56,636 bases of DNA, from contig NZ_JANJTL010000137.1 in assembly GCF_024711105.1 (NCBI RefSeq), positions 1 through 56,636 of the forward strand, written 5' to 3'. This stretch comes from Brevundimonas sp. Its GTDB lineage: Bacteria > Pseudomonadota > Alphaproteobacteria > Caulobacterales > Caulobacteraceae. Below the pieces are notes generated by a model. The model saw nothing but the letters and a program-made list of their open reading frames with translations, was not told the DNA's origin and searched no databases. The translations under genes were made by a program, and so were the position numbers. This document shows, piece after piece, positions 27,240-34,998 of this stretch; position 1 is the first letter of the stretch, and each line of letters begins with the position of its first letter.

Positions 27240-27566
27240 TCAGTCTGAGGGAGGTTCCCACTCATCCGGATCTTTCCCGACCCGGAACATCTCATCGAAG
27301 AGATCCCGCCAAGTCGGATTGTTCTCCTCGATCAGGCGCAGTTTCCACGGACGTTTCCACTCCTTCAAGCGCCGCTCGCGGGTGAAAGCGCTCTCGCGGC
27401 TCGGATGCTCTTCGGCCCAGACCAGGAGCTTGCAGCCGTATTCGGCGGTGTAGCCCCCGTAGGTCTCATCGCGATGCTGCAGCGTCCGAACGTAGAGGTT
27501 GTCGGTGTGGCCGATGTAGGTCGTGCCGTTGCGCTGGTTGGCCATGATGTAGACCCAGAAGGCCAT
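27240..27566 (-). CDS. GIY-YIG nuclease family protein (unit 1)
   Basis: A 108-residue single-domain GIY-YIG protein. The motif VYIM...TYIG is at residues 5-18, the catalytic Arg lies in NLYVRTLQHR and the metal-binding Glu in RESAFTRERRLKEWKR, so all core residues are present. Stand-alone proteins of this size are numerous and usually of unknown role; the fold is a structure- or sequence-specific DNA endonuclease. The ATG at 27566 is 16 bp inside the right arm of the inverted repeat, with AGGA between. It is about 35-40% identical by eye to the nuclease at 30370. Confidence 0.92.
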   Translation of the reverse strand: MAFWVYIMANQRNGTTYIGHTDNLYVRTLQHRDETYGGYTAEYGCKLLVWAEEHPSRESAFTRERRLKEWKRPWKLRLIEENNPTWRDLFDEMFRVGKDPDEWEPPSD

Positions 27567-27581
27567 CCGCCGGCGTCCTAT

Positions 27582-27614
27582 GATCTGGACCCCGGCCTTC
27601 GCCGGGGTGAGCGG
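27582..27614 (-). repeat. right inverted-repeat arm of GIY-YIG unit 1
   Basis: 33 bp, the reverse complement of the arm at 27200-27232 with one mismatch. It is upstream of the nuclease start and ends 15 bp before the stop of the beta-lactamase-fold gene at 27630. Confidence 0.9.
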
Positions 27615-27629
27615 GAGAATTTGACGCTA

Positions 27630-28634
27630 CTACAGGTCGTTGAGCGCCAGCCTAAGGAAATCCAGGTCCGACCACTGCGGCGCCCGGCCCCGCAGGGCCA
27701 ACGGCACGGCGCGGGACTGGCGGACGATGACCAGGTCGCGGTCGGGGATGAGGTAGAGCTTCTGGTCTCCGGCGCCGGCGGCGGCGCGGATGTCCTCGCC
27801 TTGGTCGGCGATCCCGGCGGCCTCCTCGCCCATGCCGTAGCGGCGGCGCGGCGCGATCAGGCCGGGGCGCATCAGCCAGAAGGTCAGGCCGTAGCCCGGG
27901 TTCTGGGGCGTCCCCTGGAAACAGGGCGCCAAGTCCAGGCCGCCGGCCCCGTCCATGACCCAGCGGCCCCATTTCGCCCAGTCCGGCGCGGTCAGCTGCG
28001 CCCCCGACGGAAGGGTCGGCTGGCCGCCGACGCGGCGCCAGCCGCGATCGCGCACGCCCACAGGGTCGAGCACCCGCGCCCGGATGAGGCCCAGCACGTC
28101 CTCGTCATAGCCGTCGCGGCGCAGGATCCGGCGCAGCATCTCGCCGAACACCTGATAGGGGCCCGGCCCGTATTCGAACCGCTCACCCGGCGCGAAGGCG
28201 AGCGGAGCGGCGGCCGCCTCCTCGTAACGCGTGGGACGCCCGAAACCGCCGGACACGACGCCGCCGGTCAGGGTCAGGAGCTGGCGGGTGGTGACCGTCG
28301 CCTTGGCCGGATCGTCGCGCCATTCGGTCAGGATGTCGGCGCAGGGCCGGTCGATGTCGAGCAGGCCCGAGGCCTGCAGCGAACAGGCCAGCACGCCCGA
28401 GAAGCTCTTGGTGCCGGAAGCCAGCTCCCAGGGCTGGTCCGGCCCGCCGCCGTTCGCATAGGCTTCGAACAGGGTCTGGCCGCCTTGCTCGATCAGCAGG
28501 GAGACCCCCTCGCGGCTCTCGGAATAGTCCCGCGCGGCGGCGAAGGCGCCGGTCGACTGGGCGCGGGCGGCTTGGCCCAGGCCGATGCCGAACAGGGCGC
28601 CTCCGGCGGCGAGCGCGCGGCGGGTGAGTTTCAT
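27630..28634 (-). CDS. exported serine hydrolase, beta-lactamase/penicillin-binding fold
   Basis: A 334-residue class C beta-lactamase-like (Pfam Beta-lactamase) protein. The Tat signal TRRALAAGGALFGIG is followed by a catalytic SxxK in ASGTKSFSG. The Tyr motif appears as YGPGPY and the C-terminal block is less clear, so it could be an esterase or D,D-peptidase rather than an antibiotic-hydrolysing enzyme. The ATG at 28634 starts the Tat signal; the upstream frame to 28670 adds a non-signal stretch. It is in line with the M28 peptidase gene 52 bp upstream. Confidence 0.8.
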   Translation of the reverse strand: MKLTRRALAAGGALFGIGLGQAARAQSTGAFAAARDYSESREGVSLLIEQGGQTLFEAYANGGGPDQPWELASGTKSFSGVLACSLQASGLLDIDRPCADILTEWRDDPAKATVTTRQLLTLTGGVVSGGFGRPTRYEEAAAAPLAFAPGERFEYGPGPYQVFGEMLRRILRRDGYDEDVLGLIRARVLDPVGVRDRGWRRVGGQPTLPSGAQLTAPDWAKWGRWVMDGAGGLDLAPCFQGTPQNPGYGLTFWLMRPGLIAPRRRYGMGEEAAGIADQGEDIRAAAGAGDQKLYLIPDRDLVIVRQSRAVPLALRGRAPQWSDLDFLRLALNDL

Positions 28635-28686
28635 CAGGGACGATCCGATTTGTGTGCTGGTCAAACGCACGGACGGAAGAATTCCG

Positions 28687-30324
28687 TCACGGCTCGCGTT
28701 GTTCCGCGGACGCCTCGCGGACGGCGCGGAACTCGGCGCCCTCGTTCCAGGTCGGCCACAGGCGGCTGTTGGCGAGATGCAGGCCGACGGCGTGGAGAAG
28801 GGTCAGGTCGCGGGCGGCGGCCTCCATGGTCCAGGTCTCGTCCCACTCGTCGGACGGCTGGTGATAGCGGTTCTGGACATAGTCCTGGCTGGCGGGGGTC
28901 GACCCGGTGAAGCCGGCGGCGGCGAACAGGGCCGGCACGCCGCGCAGCGCCAGCGGGAAGTGGTCCGAGCGGTAGAAGCCGCCCGCCTGGGGCGCGGGGT
29001 CTGTGATGATGGTCCGGCCGACCTCGGCGGCGTGCTCGGCCAGCAGGCCGTCCAGGCTGGACTTGCCCAGGCCGATGACCACCACCTCGGGCGGCGTCTC
29101 GGTTCCGGGCAGGAGCGAGTCCATGTTGATGTTGGCGACCGTGGTCTCCAGGGGCCGCAGAGGGTTGGCGGCGTAGTGATAGGCGCCGAGCAGGCCGGCC
29201 TCCTCCGCCGTCCAGGCCATGAACATCAGGCTGCGCTCGGGGCGGTCGCCTTCGGCGAAGACGCGGGCCAGTTCGATCAGCCCGGCGACGCCGGTCGCGT
29301 TGTCCACGGCGCCGTTATAGATGTCGTCGCCCGAGGCGTCGGGGGTGCCGCGCCCGTAGGCGTCCCAGTGGGCGCCGTAGATCACGGTCTCGTCCGGATG
29401 CGTGTCGCCGGGCAGGACGGCCACGACGTTGCGGGTCTCGACCCGGTCGAAGGTCTGGCCGAAGTCGATCGACAGGGTGACGCCCTCGAGCTCCACCGGC
29501 TCGAAATCGCGGCTGCGGGCCAGTTCGCGCAGGGCCGCCAGGTCCAGCCCGGCGGCGGCCACCAGTTCGGCGGCGGCCTCGCTCTGGATCCAGCCCTGGA
29601 CCGGGACGCGCTCGGCCTCCCAGTTCTCGCGGACGATGTCGAAGTCCGGCGCGGCCGAGGAGTTCTGCAGGACCGACCAGGGATAGCCGGCGCCGGCGGT
29701 GTCGTGGATGACCAGCACACCGGCTGCGCCCTGCTCGGCGGCCTCGGCGAACTTGTAGACCCACCGGCCGTAGTAGGTCATGGCCCGGCCGTCGAAGAGG
29801 CCCTCGACCGGGTGGCCCTCGGGCGCGCCGAAGTCCGGGTCGTTGACGATGACCAGGATGATCTTTCCGGTCAGATCCATGTCGCCGAAGTCGTCCCAGT
29901 CCCGCTCGGGCGCGTCCACGCCATAGCCGGCGAAGACCACCGGCGCGTCGGTCAGGGTGATGCGCGGCACGGGCCGGTCGCTGGCCACCAGGATGTCCGG
30001 CCCGCGCTCGAAGGCGCGCGTCCAGCCGTTCAGCCCCTCGGCGGTGATGACAGCGGGTCCGGACTGCTGCGTGCGGCTGAGCGGCACGACCTGGAAGAAG
30101 GTCCCGTCGTCCCCTCCCGGCTCGAGGCCCAGGGCGCGGAACTGCTCGGCGATGTAGTCGGTGGTGAGGTGCTCCTCCGGACTGGCCGGCCCCCGGCCGG
30201 CGAAGGCGTCCGAGGCCAGCTCGCGGGTGTGGGCGTTCAGCCGGTCCGGATCGATCTCCTGCGCCAGCGCGGCGGCCGGCAGGAATAGGCCTGTGGCGAA
30301 AAGCAATCCAAGGCGATGCGACAT
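28687..30324 (-). CDS. secreted M28 family zinc aminopeptidase
   Basis: A 545-residue exported peptidase. The signal peptide LLFATGLFLPAAALAQ is followed by a PA-type insertion domain (about 130-270) and the M28 catalytic domain. Zinc and catalytic residues are visible: AHWDAYG, NGAVDNATG, WTAEEAGLLG, NINMDSLL and YRSDHFPL. It would release amino acids from peptides in the periplasm or outside. The start is set at 30324 (ATG, with GGAG six bases upstream); an ATG at 30339 falls inside the left arm of the neighbouring inverted repeat and is less likely. Confidence 0.9.
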   Translation of the reverse strand: MSHRLGLLFATGLFLPAAALAQEIDPDRLNAHTRELASDAFAGRGPASPEEHLTTDYIAEQFRALGLEPGGDDGTFFQVVPLSRTQQSGPAVITAEGLNGWTRAFERGPDILVASDRPVPRITLTDAPVVFAGYGVDAPERDWDDFGDMDLTGKIILVIVNDPDFGAPEGHPVEGLFDGRAMTYYGRWVYKFAEAAEQGAAGVLVIHDTAGAGYPWSVLQNSSAAPDFDIVRENWEAERVPVQGWIQSEAAAELVAAAGLDLAALRELARSRDFEPVELEGVTLSIDFGQTFDRVETRNVVAVLPGDTHPDETVIYGAHWDAYGRGTPDASGDDIYNGAVDNATGVAGLIELARVFAEGDRPERSLMFMAWTAEEAGLLGAYHYAANPLRPLETTVANINMDSLLPGTETPPEVVVIGLGKSSLDGLLAEHAAEVGRTIITDPAPQAGGFYRSDHFPLALRGVPALFAAAGFTGSTPASQDYVQNRYHQPSDEWDETWTMEAAARDLTLLHAVGLHLANSRLWPTWNEGAEFRAVREASAEQREP

Positions 30325-30333
30325 CATCTTCTC

Positions 30334-30377
30334 CGTCATCCCGGACGGCCCATGGGGCCGATCCGGGACCTAAACGC
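30334..30377 (+). repeat. left inverted-repeat arm of GIY-YIG unit 2
   Basis: 44 bp beginning CGTCATCCCGGACGG and ending GGGACCTAAACGC. It contains the TAG stop codon of the nuclease gene (30370-30372) and ends 10 bp before the start chosen for the M28 peptidase gene, so it forms part of that gene's leader. Confidence 0.9.
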
Positions 30378-30687
30378 TGGCCTCTCCGGCGCCGATCTCA
30401 GGACCGAGATCGCACCAGTCGGGGTTGGTCTTTTCGACCATGGCGATCTTCCACTCGCGCCGCCACCGTTTGAGGCGCTTTTCGAAAGAGATCGCAGAGT
30501 CTGCATCGGGAAAGGTCTCGTACCAGACCAGTCGCCGGCAGCGCCATTTGCGACTGTGGCCCTCGTAGGCGCCGGCGCGGTGCTGGAGAACTCGTGACAG
30601 CAGGTCGGAGGTCACACCGAAGTAGAACACGCCCCGGGGGCGGTGCGTCATGAGATAGACGGTGAACAGCTTTTCGGACGAGGCCAC
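30370..30687 (-). CDS. GIY-YIG nuclease family protein (unit 2)
   Basis: A 105-residue single-domain GIY-YIG protein. The motif reads VYLM...FYFG (the second Ile replaced by Phe), the catalytic Arg is in LLSRVLQHR and the Glu in SFEKRLKRWRREW. All core residues are kept. It is a diverged relative of the nuclease at 27240. The ATG at 30687 is 10 bp from the right inverted-repeat arm, with GGAG in the gap. The last residues before the stop are encoded at the edge of the left arm. Confidence 0.92.
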   Translation of the reverse strand: MASSEKLFTVYLMTHRPRGVFYFGVTSDLLSRVLQHRAGAYEGHSRKWRCRRLVWYETFPDADSAISFEKRLKRWRREWKIAMVEKTNPDWCDLGPEIGAGEASV

Positions 30688-30697
30688 GGCTCCGCCT

Positions 30698-30741
30698 GCG
30701 TTTAGGTCCCGGATCGGCCCTGCGGGCCGTCCGGGATGACG
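30698..30741 (-). repeat. right inverted-repeat arm of GIY-YIG unit 2
   Basis: 44 bp, the reverse complement of 30334-30377 apart from three loop positions. It ends 8 bp short of the cckA stop codon, so it is also the likely 3' stem-loop of the cckA message. Confidence 0.9.
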
Positions 30742-30749
30742 TCGTTAGA

Positions 30750-32795
30750 TTACGCCGCGCGCAGTTCCTGCTTCACGCGCTCGGCCAGGGTCTTGATGTC
30801 GATCGGCTTGGGCAGGAAGGAGACGCCCTCCTCGCCCTCGAGCAGGTCCGAGAACTCGGCCTCGGCGTAGCCGGAGATGAACATCACCGGTGCGTCGCCC
30901 AGGTAGCCGCGCGCCTTGCGGAGCAGGCTGGGGCCGTCCATGCCGGGCATGATGACGTCGGAGATGAGCATGTCGATCGTGCCGGCGTGCTCTTCGGCGA
31001 GCAGCAGGGCCTCCTCGCCGTCGGCGGCCTCGATGACCTCGTAGCCCCGTGCGCGCAGCAGGCGGGCCGCCATGCCGCGGACCATGTCCTCATCCTCGAC
31101 GAAGAGGATGCGGCCGGCGCCGGACAGGTCGCGCGGCTGGGGCTTGGCCTTGGCGGCGGGCTTGATCTCGCCTTCTTCGGCGGCCTTGGCGGCGGGCAGG
31201 AAGATGCGGAAGGCCGCGCCGCCGCCCTCGGCCTCGCCTAGCGCGATGTGGCCGCGCGCCTGCTCGACGATGCCGTAGACGGTGGCCAGGCCCATGCCCG
31301 TCCCCTCGCCCACCGCCTTGGTGGTGAAGAAGGGCTCGAAGATCTTGGCGCGCAGCTCGGCCGGCACGCCGGGGCCGTTGTCCGAGACCTCGATCAGCGC
31401 CACGTCGCCCTCGGGCGCGTCGGCCCAGCCCTGGGCGCGGGCCTCGGCCGGGGTCAGCCGGCAGGTGCGGATGCGCACCACCGCCTCGCCCGGGCCGACA
31501 TGGCCCTTCATGGCGTCGCGGGCGTTGACGGCGAGGTTCATCACCGCCGTCTCCAGCTGGCTCTTGTCGGCGAGTACCACCGGCAGGTCACGGCCGTAGG
31601 CGGTCTCGAGCTTCACGTCCTCGCGCAGCAGGCGGCGCAGCAGGACCTCGAACTCGGAGATCAGCTCACCCACGTCCAGCCGCTCGCGGCGCACGGTCTG
31701 TTTGCGCGAGAAGGCCAGCAGCTTCCTGACCAGGTCGGCGGCGCGCACGCCTGTCTGGCGGATCTCGTTCAGCCCCTCGTAGGAGGGATCGCCCACCGGG
31801 TGACGCGACAGGAGCTCGTCCAGGCGCAGTTGGATGGCGGTCAGCAGGTTGTTGAAGTCGTGGGCCACGCCGCCGGCGAGCTGGCCGATGGCCTGCATCT
31901 TCTGCGACTGGCCGAGCTGCAGCTCCAGCGCCTTCTGTTCGGAGACGTCGAACAGCCAGACGCGGCGGTCGCCGTCCTCGGGCGCGATGTAGAGGTGCAG
32001 GGTGCGGGCGGGCCCGGCCCCCAGCGCCGTCAGCTCCAGTGGCCCCACCGAACCGGCGGCGATCTTCTCGCGCGCTTCCGCCAGGCCCGCCGCCTCGAAC
32101 AGGTCGGACAGACGCGCGCCGTTGCGGGCCTTGGGACCCAGCAGCACCGGCAGGGCGGCGTTGGCCTCAATGATGTCGCCGTCGAACAGGTCCAGGCCGC
32201 GCACCACCGCCGAGCCGAAGGGGGCGCCGGCCGCGGCGGCGCGGGCGCCGGCGGTGTCGGGCGTGCGGGTCATGTCCTGGCCGATGACCGGCAGGGCCGG
32301 GGACAAGACGCCTTCCGGCGCGGCGCGCACCAGATAGCGGTCGACCCCGGCGGCCGAGACCAGCAGCTCCAGCTCGTTGGACTCCAGTCGCGCCGAGGCG
32401 CGGCCGGTGCGGCCCTCGCGCGCCTCTCCGAAGGCCATGTAGAGGCCGGGCGCGGCGCGGCCCCGCGGGAGCCGCCGCAGGCCCGGCGCGGTCATCTTCC
32501 AGCCGGCGTTGGACGCCAGCACCCGGCCGTCCGCCGAGCATATGGCGGCGGGCTCTTCCAGGGCCGAAAGCAGGTCGTCGGCCTCGAGCTCGGGCGTGGC
32601 CTCCGACACCCGGCCGAAGGCGAACAGGCCGATCAGCGCGGTCGCCGTCAGTCCGGCCAGCAGGATCATGCCGGGCGCGGAGACCGGGTCAGCGCGGAAG
32701 GCCGGATAGGCGGCGGCGGCCACCGCGAGCATGAACAGCGGCGCGGCGGCGAACAGCCACGGGTCGACGCCAGCCTTCTTGACGTTGGTGCTCAT
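30750..32795 (-). CDS. cckA: hybrid histidine kinase CckA
   Basis: A 681-residue hybrid kinase, the central cell-cycle kinase of Caulobacterales. Two transmembrane helices (about 13-30 and 41-62) precede a PAS-like region (about 75-290). The kinase has phospho-accepting His312 in GGVAHDFNN, then the ATP-binding domain ([18 protein letters not shown]), and a C-terminal receiver domain with phospho-accepting Asp613 in [12 protein letters not shown] and Lys in LPKPID. CckA phosphorylates ChpT, which passes phosphate to CtrA and CpdR. It follows flhB after 36 bp on the same strand, the arrangement known in Caulobacter. A nuclease unit with inverted repeats lies directly downstream. Confidence 0.95.
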   Translation of the reverse strand: MSTNVKKAGVDPWLFAAAPLFMLAVAAAAYPAFRADPVSAPGMILLAGLTATALIGLFAFGRVSEATPELEADDLLSALEEPAAICSADGRVLASNAGWKMTAPGLRRLPRGRAAPGLYMAFGEAREGRTGRASARLESNELELLVSAAGVDRYLVRAAPEGVLSPALPVIGQDMTRTPDTAGARAAAAGAPFGSAVVRGLDLFDGDIIEANAALPVLLGPKARNGARLSDLFEAAGLAEAREKIAAGSVGPLELTALGAGPARTLHLYIAPEDGDRRVWLFDVSEQKALELQLGQSQKMQAIGQLAGGVAHDFNNLLTAIQLRLDELLSRHPVGDPSYEGLNEIRQTGVRAADLVRKLLAFSRKQTVRRERLDVGELISEFEVLLRRLLREDVKLETAYGRDLPVVLADKSQLETAVMNLAVNARDAMKGHVGPGEAVVRIRTCRLTPAEARAQGWADAPEGDVALIEVSDNGPGVPAELRAKIFEPFFTTKAVGEGTGMGLATVYGIVEQARGHIALGEAEGGGAAFRIFLPAAKAAEEGEIKPAAKAKPQPRDLSGAGRILFVEDEDMVRGMAARLLRARGYEVIEAADGEEALLLAEEHAGTIDMLISDVIMPGMDGPSLLRKARGYLGDAPVMFISGYAEAEFSDLLEGEEGVSFLPKPIDIKTLAERVKQELRAA

Positions 32796-32831
32796 CGGCC
32801 TCGCCCGGGCGAATCGGTCTTGGGGATCATA

Positions 32832-33908
32832 TCACCGGTTCCTCCGCCCACGGCTGAGCACGAAGCCGATGACCTTTGCCACGGCCTCGAAGTGGGCGCG
32901 CGGGATGGTCTGGTCGACATCGACCGTGGCGTAGAGGGCGCGGGCCAGCGGCGCGTCCTCGACCACCGGCACGCCCGCCTCCTCGGCGACGGCGCGGATC
33001 TTGAGCGCGAGGCTGTCGACGCCCTTGGCCACGCACATCGGCGCGGGGGTCTCGCCGGCCTCGTACTTGAGCGCCACGGCGTAGTGGGTCGGGTTCATGA
33101 TGACGACGGTGGCCTCGGGCACCGCGGCCATCATGCGCCGGCGCGCCCGCTCCATGCGGATCTGCTTCTGACGCGCCTTGACGTGCGGGTCGCCCTCGGA
33201 CTGCTTGAAGTCCTCCTTCAGCTCCTCGCGGCTCATGCGCATCTTCTGGGCGAAGCGGAAACGCTGCCACAGCCAGTCGAGGCCGGCGGTGACCCCCAGA
33301 AAGGCCAGGATGGCCGTCATCAGGCTGCCGGCCATCTCCAGGGCGAAGGGCAGGACCGAGGCGGGCCGCATGGCCGCCAGTCCGGCCAGCTCGGCCGCGT
33401 GCGGTTGTAGCGTCAACCAGGCGATGACCCCCGTGGCGATCAGCTTCAGCAGCGTCTTGAGGAACTGGACCAGGCCGTCGGGCCCGAAGATGCGCTGCCA
33501 GCCCTTCATGGGCGAGACGCGGCTGAGGTCGGGCTTGAGCTTGTCCGAGGTCCAGAGGAAGCCGGACTGCATGAGGTTGCCCCCGGCGCCGGCGAGGATG
33601 GTCGCGCCCATGACCGCCGCCAGCACCGGAGCCGCCGCGAAGATCGCCATGCGGGCGATCTCCGTCCCGCCGCCGGAGTCCAGCAGGCCCAGCATGGCGT
33701 GCGGGCTGGCGATGAAGGGAACCAGTTGCTCGGCCAGGCCCAGGGCGAAATAGCCGCCGGTCCAAAGGATCACCCCGGTCGCCGCCGCCAGCGAAAGCCA
33801 GCTGGCGAGGTCCGGGGTCTTGGCGACGTCGCCCTTCTTGCGGGCTTCCTCGAGTTTCCGTGGGGTTGCTTCTTCTGTTTTTGATGCTGGGTCCTGGTCT
33901 TCCGCCAT
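32832..33908 (-). CDS. flhB: flagellar export apparatus switch protein FlhB
   Basis: A 358-residue membrane protein with four transmembrane helices in the first 210 residues and a cytoplasmic domain with the autocleavage motif NPTH in IMNPTHYAVAL. FlhB forms part of the export gate and switches specificity from rod-hook to filament substrates. It begins 3 bp after fliR, and cckA follows. The N terminus EDQDPASKTEEATPRKLEEAR is typical. Confidence 0.96.
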   Translation of the reverse strand: MAEDQDPASKTEEATPRKLEEARKKGDVAKTPDLASWLSLAAATGVILWTGGYFALGLAEQLVPFIASPHAMLGLLDSGGGTEIARMAIFAAAPVLAAVMGATILAGAGGNLMQSGFLWTSDKLKPDLSRVSPMKGWQRIFGPDGLVQFLKTLLKLIATGVIAWLTLQPHAAELAGLAAMRPASVLPFALEMAGSLMTAILAFLGVTAGLDWLWQRFRFAQKMRMSREELKEDFKQSEGDPHVKARQKQIRMERARRRMMAAVPEATVVIMNPTHYAVALKYEAGETPAPMCVAKGVDSLALKIRAVAEEAGVPVVEDAPLARALYATVDVDQTIPRAHFEAVAKVIGFVLSRGRRNR

Positions 33909-33911
33909 GGC

Positions 33912-34673
33912 CTAGCCCCCCGCGAACAGCTGGAGGAAGGCCCGGTAGCGGTCGATGAACACCATGCCGAGCACGCCCAGCGACAGGGCGAACACGGACA
34001 GGCCGAGCAGGATATTGAGCGGCGCGGCTGCGAAGAAAATCTGAAACTGCGGCATGACCCGGCCGACGAGTCCGGCCGCGAGGTTGAAGATCAGGCCAAA
34101 GACGATCACCGGCGCCGCCAGCTGGATGCCCAGCGCAAAGGAATCCGCCACGGTCCGAATCGCCAGCTCGGCGGCGTCTCCCATCATCAGGGGCTCACCC
34201 GGCGTGATGAGCCGGTAACTGCCGGCGATGCCGGCGATGAACAGGTGGTGCAGGTTGGTCGCGAAGATCAGCACCACGCCAAGGAGGGTCAGAAACGCCG
34301 CCAGGGTCGTGCCGGGCTGGGCCTGCAGCGGGTTCGCGGTCTGGGCGAAGCTGAGGGTGGACTGCAGCGCGACCACCTCGCCCGCCACGCCCAGGGCCGA
34401 CAGGAAGATGCGGATCACCGAGCCGATCATCAGCCCGATGATCAGCTCGCGCAGGATCCACCCGAACATTCCGCCGGTGGTCTCCGGCAGCGCAGGCAGT
34501 CCGACACCTATCACCGGCGTCAGGGCCAGGGTCAGGAGCAGGGCGAAGGCCAGACGGATGCGCGGCGGGACGTAGGACTCGCCGATGCCCGGCAGCAGCA
34601 TGATGATCGCGCCCACGCGCGAAAAGATGAGGGCCGCGCGCCAGACCTCCTCGGACGCCGCGTAGGGCTCCAT
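33912..34673 (-). CDS. fliR: flagellar export gate protein FliR
   Basis: A 253-residue membrane protein with about six hydrophobic segments and the family pattern ALIFSRVGAIIMLLPG near the N terminus and QFFAAAPLNILLG near the C terminus (here MPQFQIFFAAAPLN). FliR is a core export-gate subunit with FliP and FliQ. One base separates it from fliQ and three from flhB, so fliQ-fliR-flhB form a tight operon. Confidence 0.95.
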   Translation of the reverse strand: MEPYAASEEVWRAALIFSRVGAIIMLLPGIGESYVPPRIRLAFALLLTLALTPVIGVGLPALPETTGGMFGWILRELIIGLMIGSVIRIFLSALGVAGEVVALQSTLSFAQTANPLQAQPGTTLAAFLTLLGVVLIFATNLHHLFIAGIAGSYRLITPGEPLMMGDAAELAIRTVADSFALGIQLAAPVIVFGLIFNLAAGLVGRVMPQFQIFFAAAPLNILLGLSVFALSLGVLGMVFIDRYRAFLQLFAGG

Positions 34674-34674
34674 C

Positions 34675-34938
34675 TCACATGCCCGCGATGCGGCCTGCGA
34701 TCTGCTGGAAGAAGCCGCCGAGCAGCGCGCCCATCAGCGGCAGGAAGACGAGCAGGGCCACGAAGATCGCCAGGATCTTGGGCGCATAGATCAGGGTGGC
34801 TTCCTGAACCTGGGTCAGGGCCTGCATCAGGCCGATGACCACGCCGACCACCAGGCCGACGATGAGCACCGGCGCCGACAGCTGGATGGTCAGCCACAGG
34901 GCGTCACGCCCAACGTCCAGAACCTCGACCCCGTTCAC
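34675..34938 (-). CDS. fliQ: flagellar export gate protein FliQ
   Basis: An 87-residue protein with two transmembrane helices, the usual FliQ size, and the motif LVVGVVIGLMQALTQVQEATL. It is the first gene of the fliQ-fliR-flhB operon; a CtrA-type half-site lies 42 bp upstream. Confidence 0.95.
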   Translation of the reverse strand: MNGVEVLDVGRDALWLTIQLSAPVLIVGLVVGVVIGLMQALTQVQEATLIYAPKILAIFVALLVFLPLMGALLGGFFQQIAGRIAGM

Positions 34939-34980
34939 GCTTCACTCCCGACGAACCCGGCGGATTTTGCCGGGCGCGTG

Positions 34981-34996
34981 GTTAACGAAGGGTTGG
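34981..34996 (-). promoter_or_regulatory. CtrA-like site upstream of fliQ
   Basis: On the minus strand CCAA-CCCTTCG-TTAAC: the TTAAC half is perfect, the other half has two mismatches to TTAA. The downstream half reads CGTTAACCACG followed by CCCG at the same spacing as in front of fliI (12398), and both sites are 42 bp from the gene start. In Caulobacter the fliQ operon is CtrA-controlled. It sits at the end of the methyltransferase coding region. Confidence 0.5.
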
Positions 34997-34998
34997 GA

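Larger units (their letters stand above)
27200..27614. mobile_element. GIY-YIG unit 1: nuclease gene between 33-bp inverted repeats
   Basis: A 415-bp unit. The left arm (27200-27232) and right arm (27582-27614) are inverted copies identical at 32 of 33 positions; the one difference is C/T in GGGGCCCAG versus GGGGTCCAG. Each arm contains its own palindrome CCCCGGC-GAAG-GCCGGGG. The only gene inside is the GIY-YIG nuclease. No target-site duplication is evident at the outer edges. That this is mobile is inferred from architecture and from the matching unit at 30334. Confidence 0.6.
30334..30741. mobile_element. GIY-YIG unit 2: nuclease gene between 44-bp inverted repeats
   Basis: A 408-bp unit, with the same plan and size as unit 1 but an unrelated repeat. 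Left arm 30334-30377 and right arm 30698-30741 agree at 41 of 44 positions, and the three differences are all in the central loop (ATG versus GCA, flanked by GGCCC and GGGCC). Each arm folds on itself through TCCCGGACGGCCC and GGGCCGATCCGGGA. The single gene inside is a GIY-YIG nuclease whose stop codon lies in the left arm. Confidence 0.6.

Noticed and set aside
27190-27625. Target-site duplication around GIY-YIG unit 1
   Set aside because: No direct repeat of 3 bp or more could be seen at the outer edges of the arms.
31248-33410. A 720-codon plus-strand frame opposite cckA and flhB
   Set aside because: It is the shadow of two certain genes in GC-rich DNA; its translation is rich in His, Arg, Gly and Gln and shows no family.
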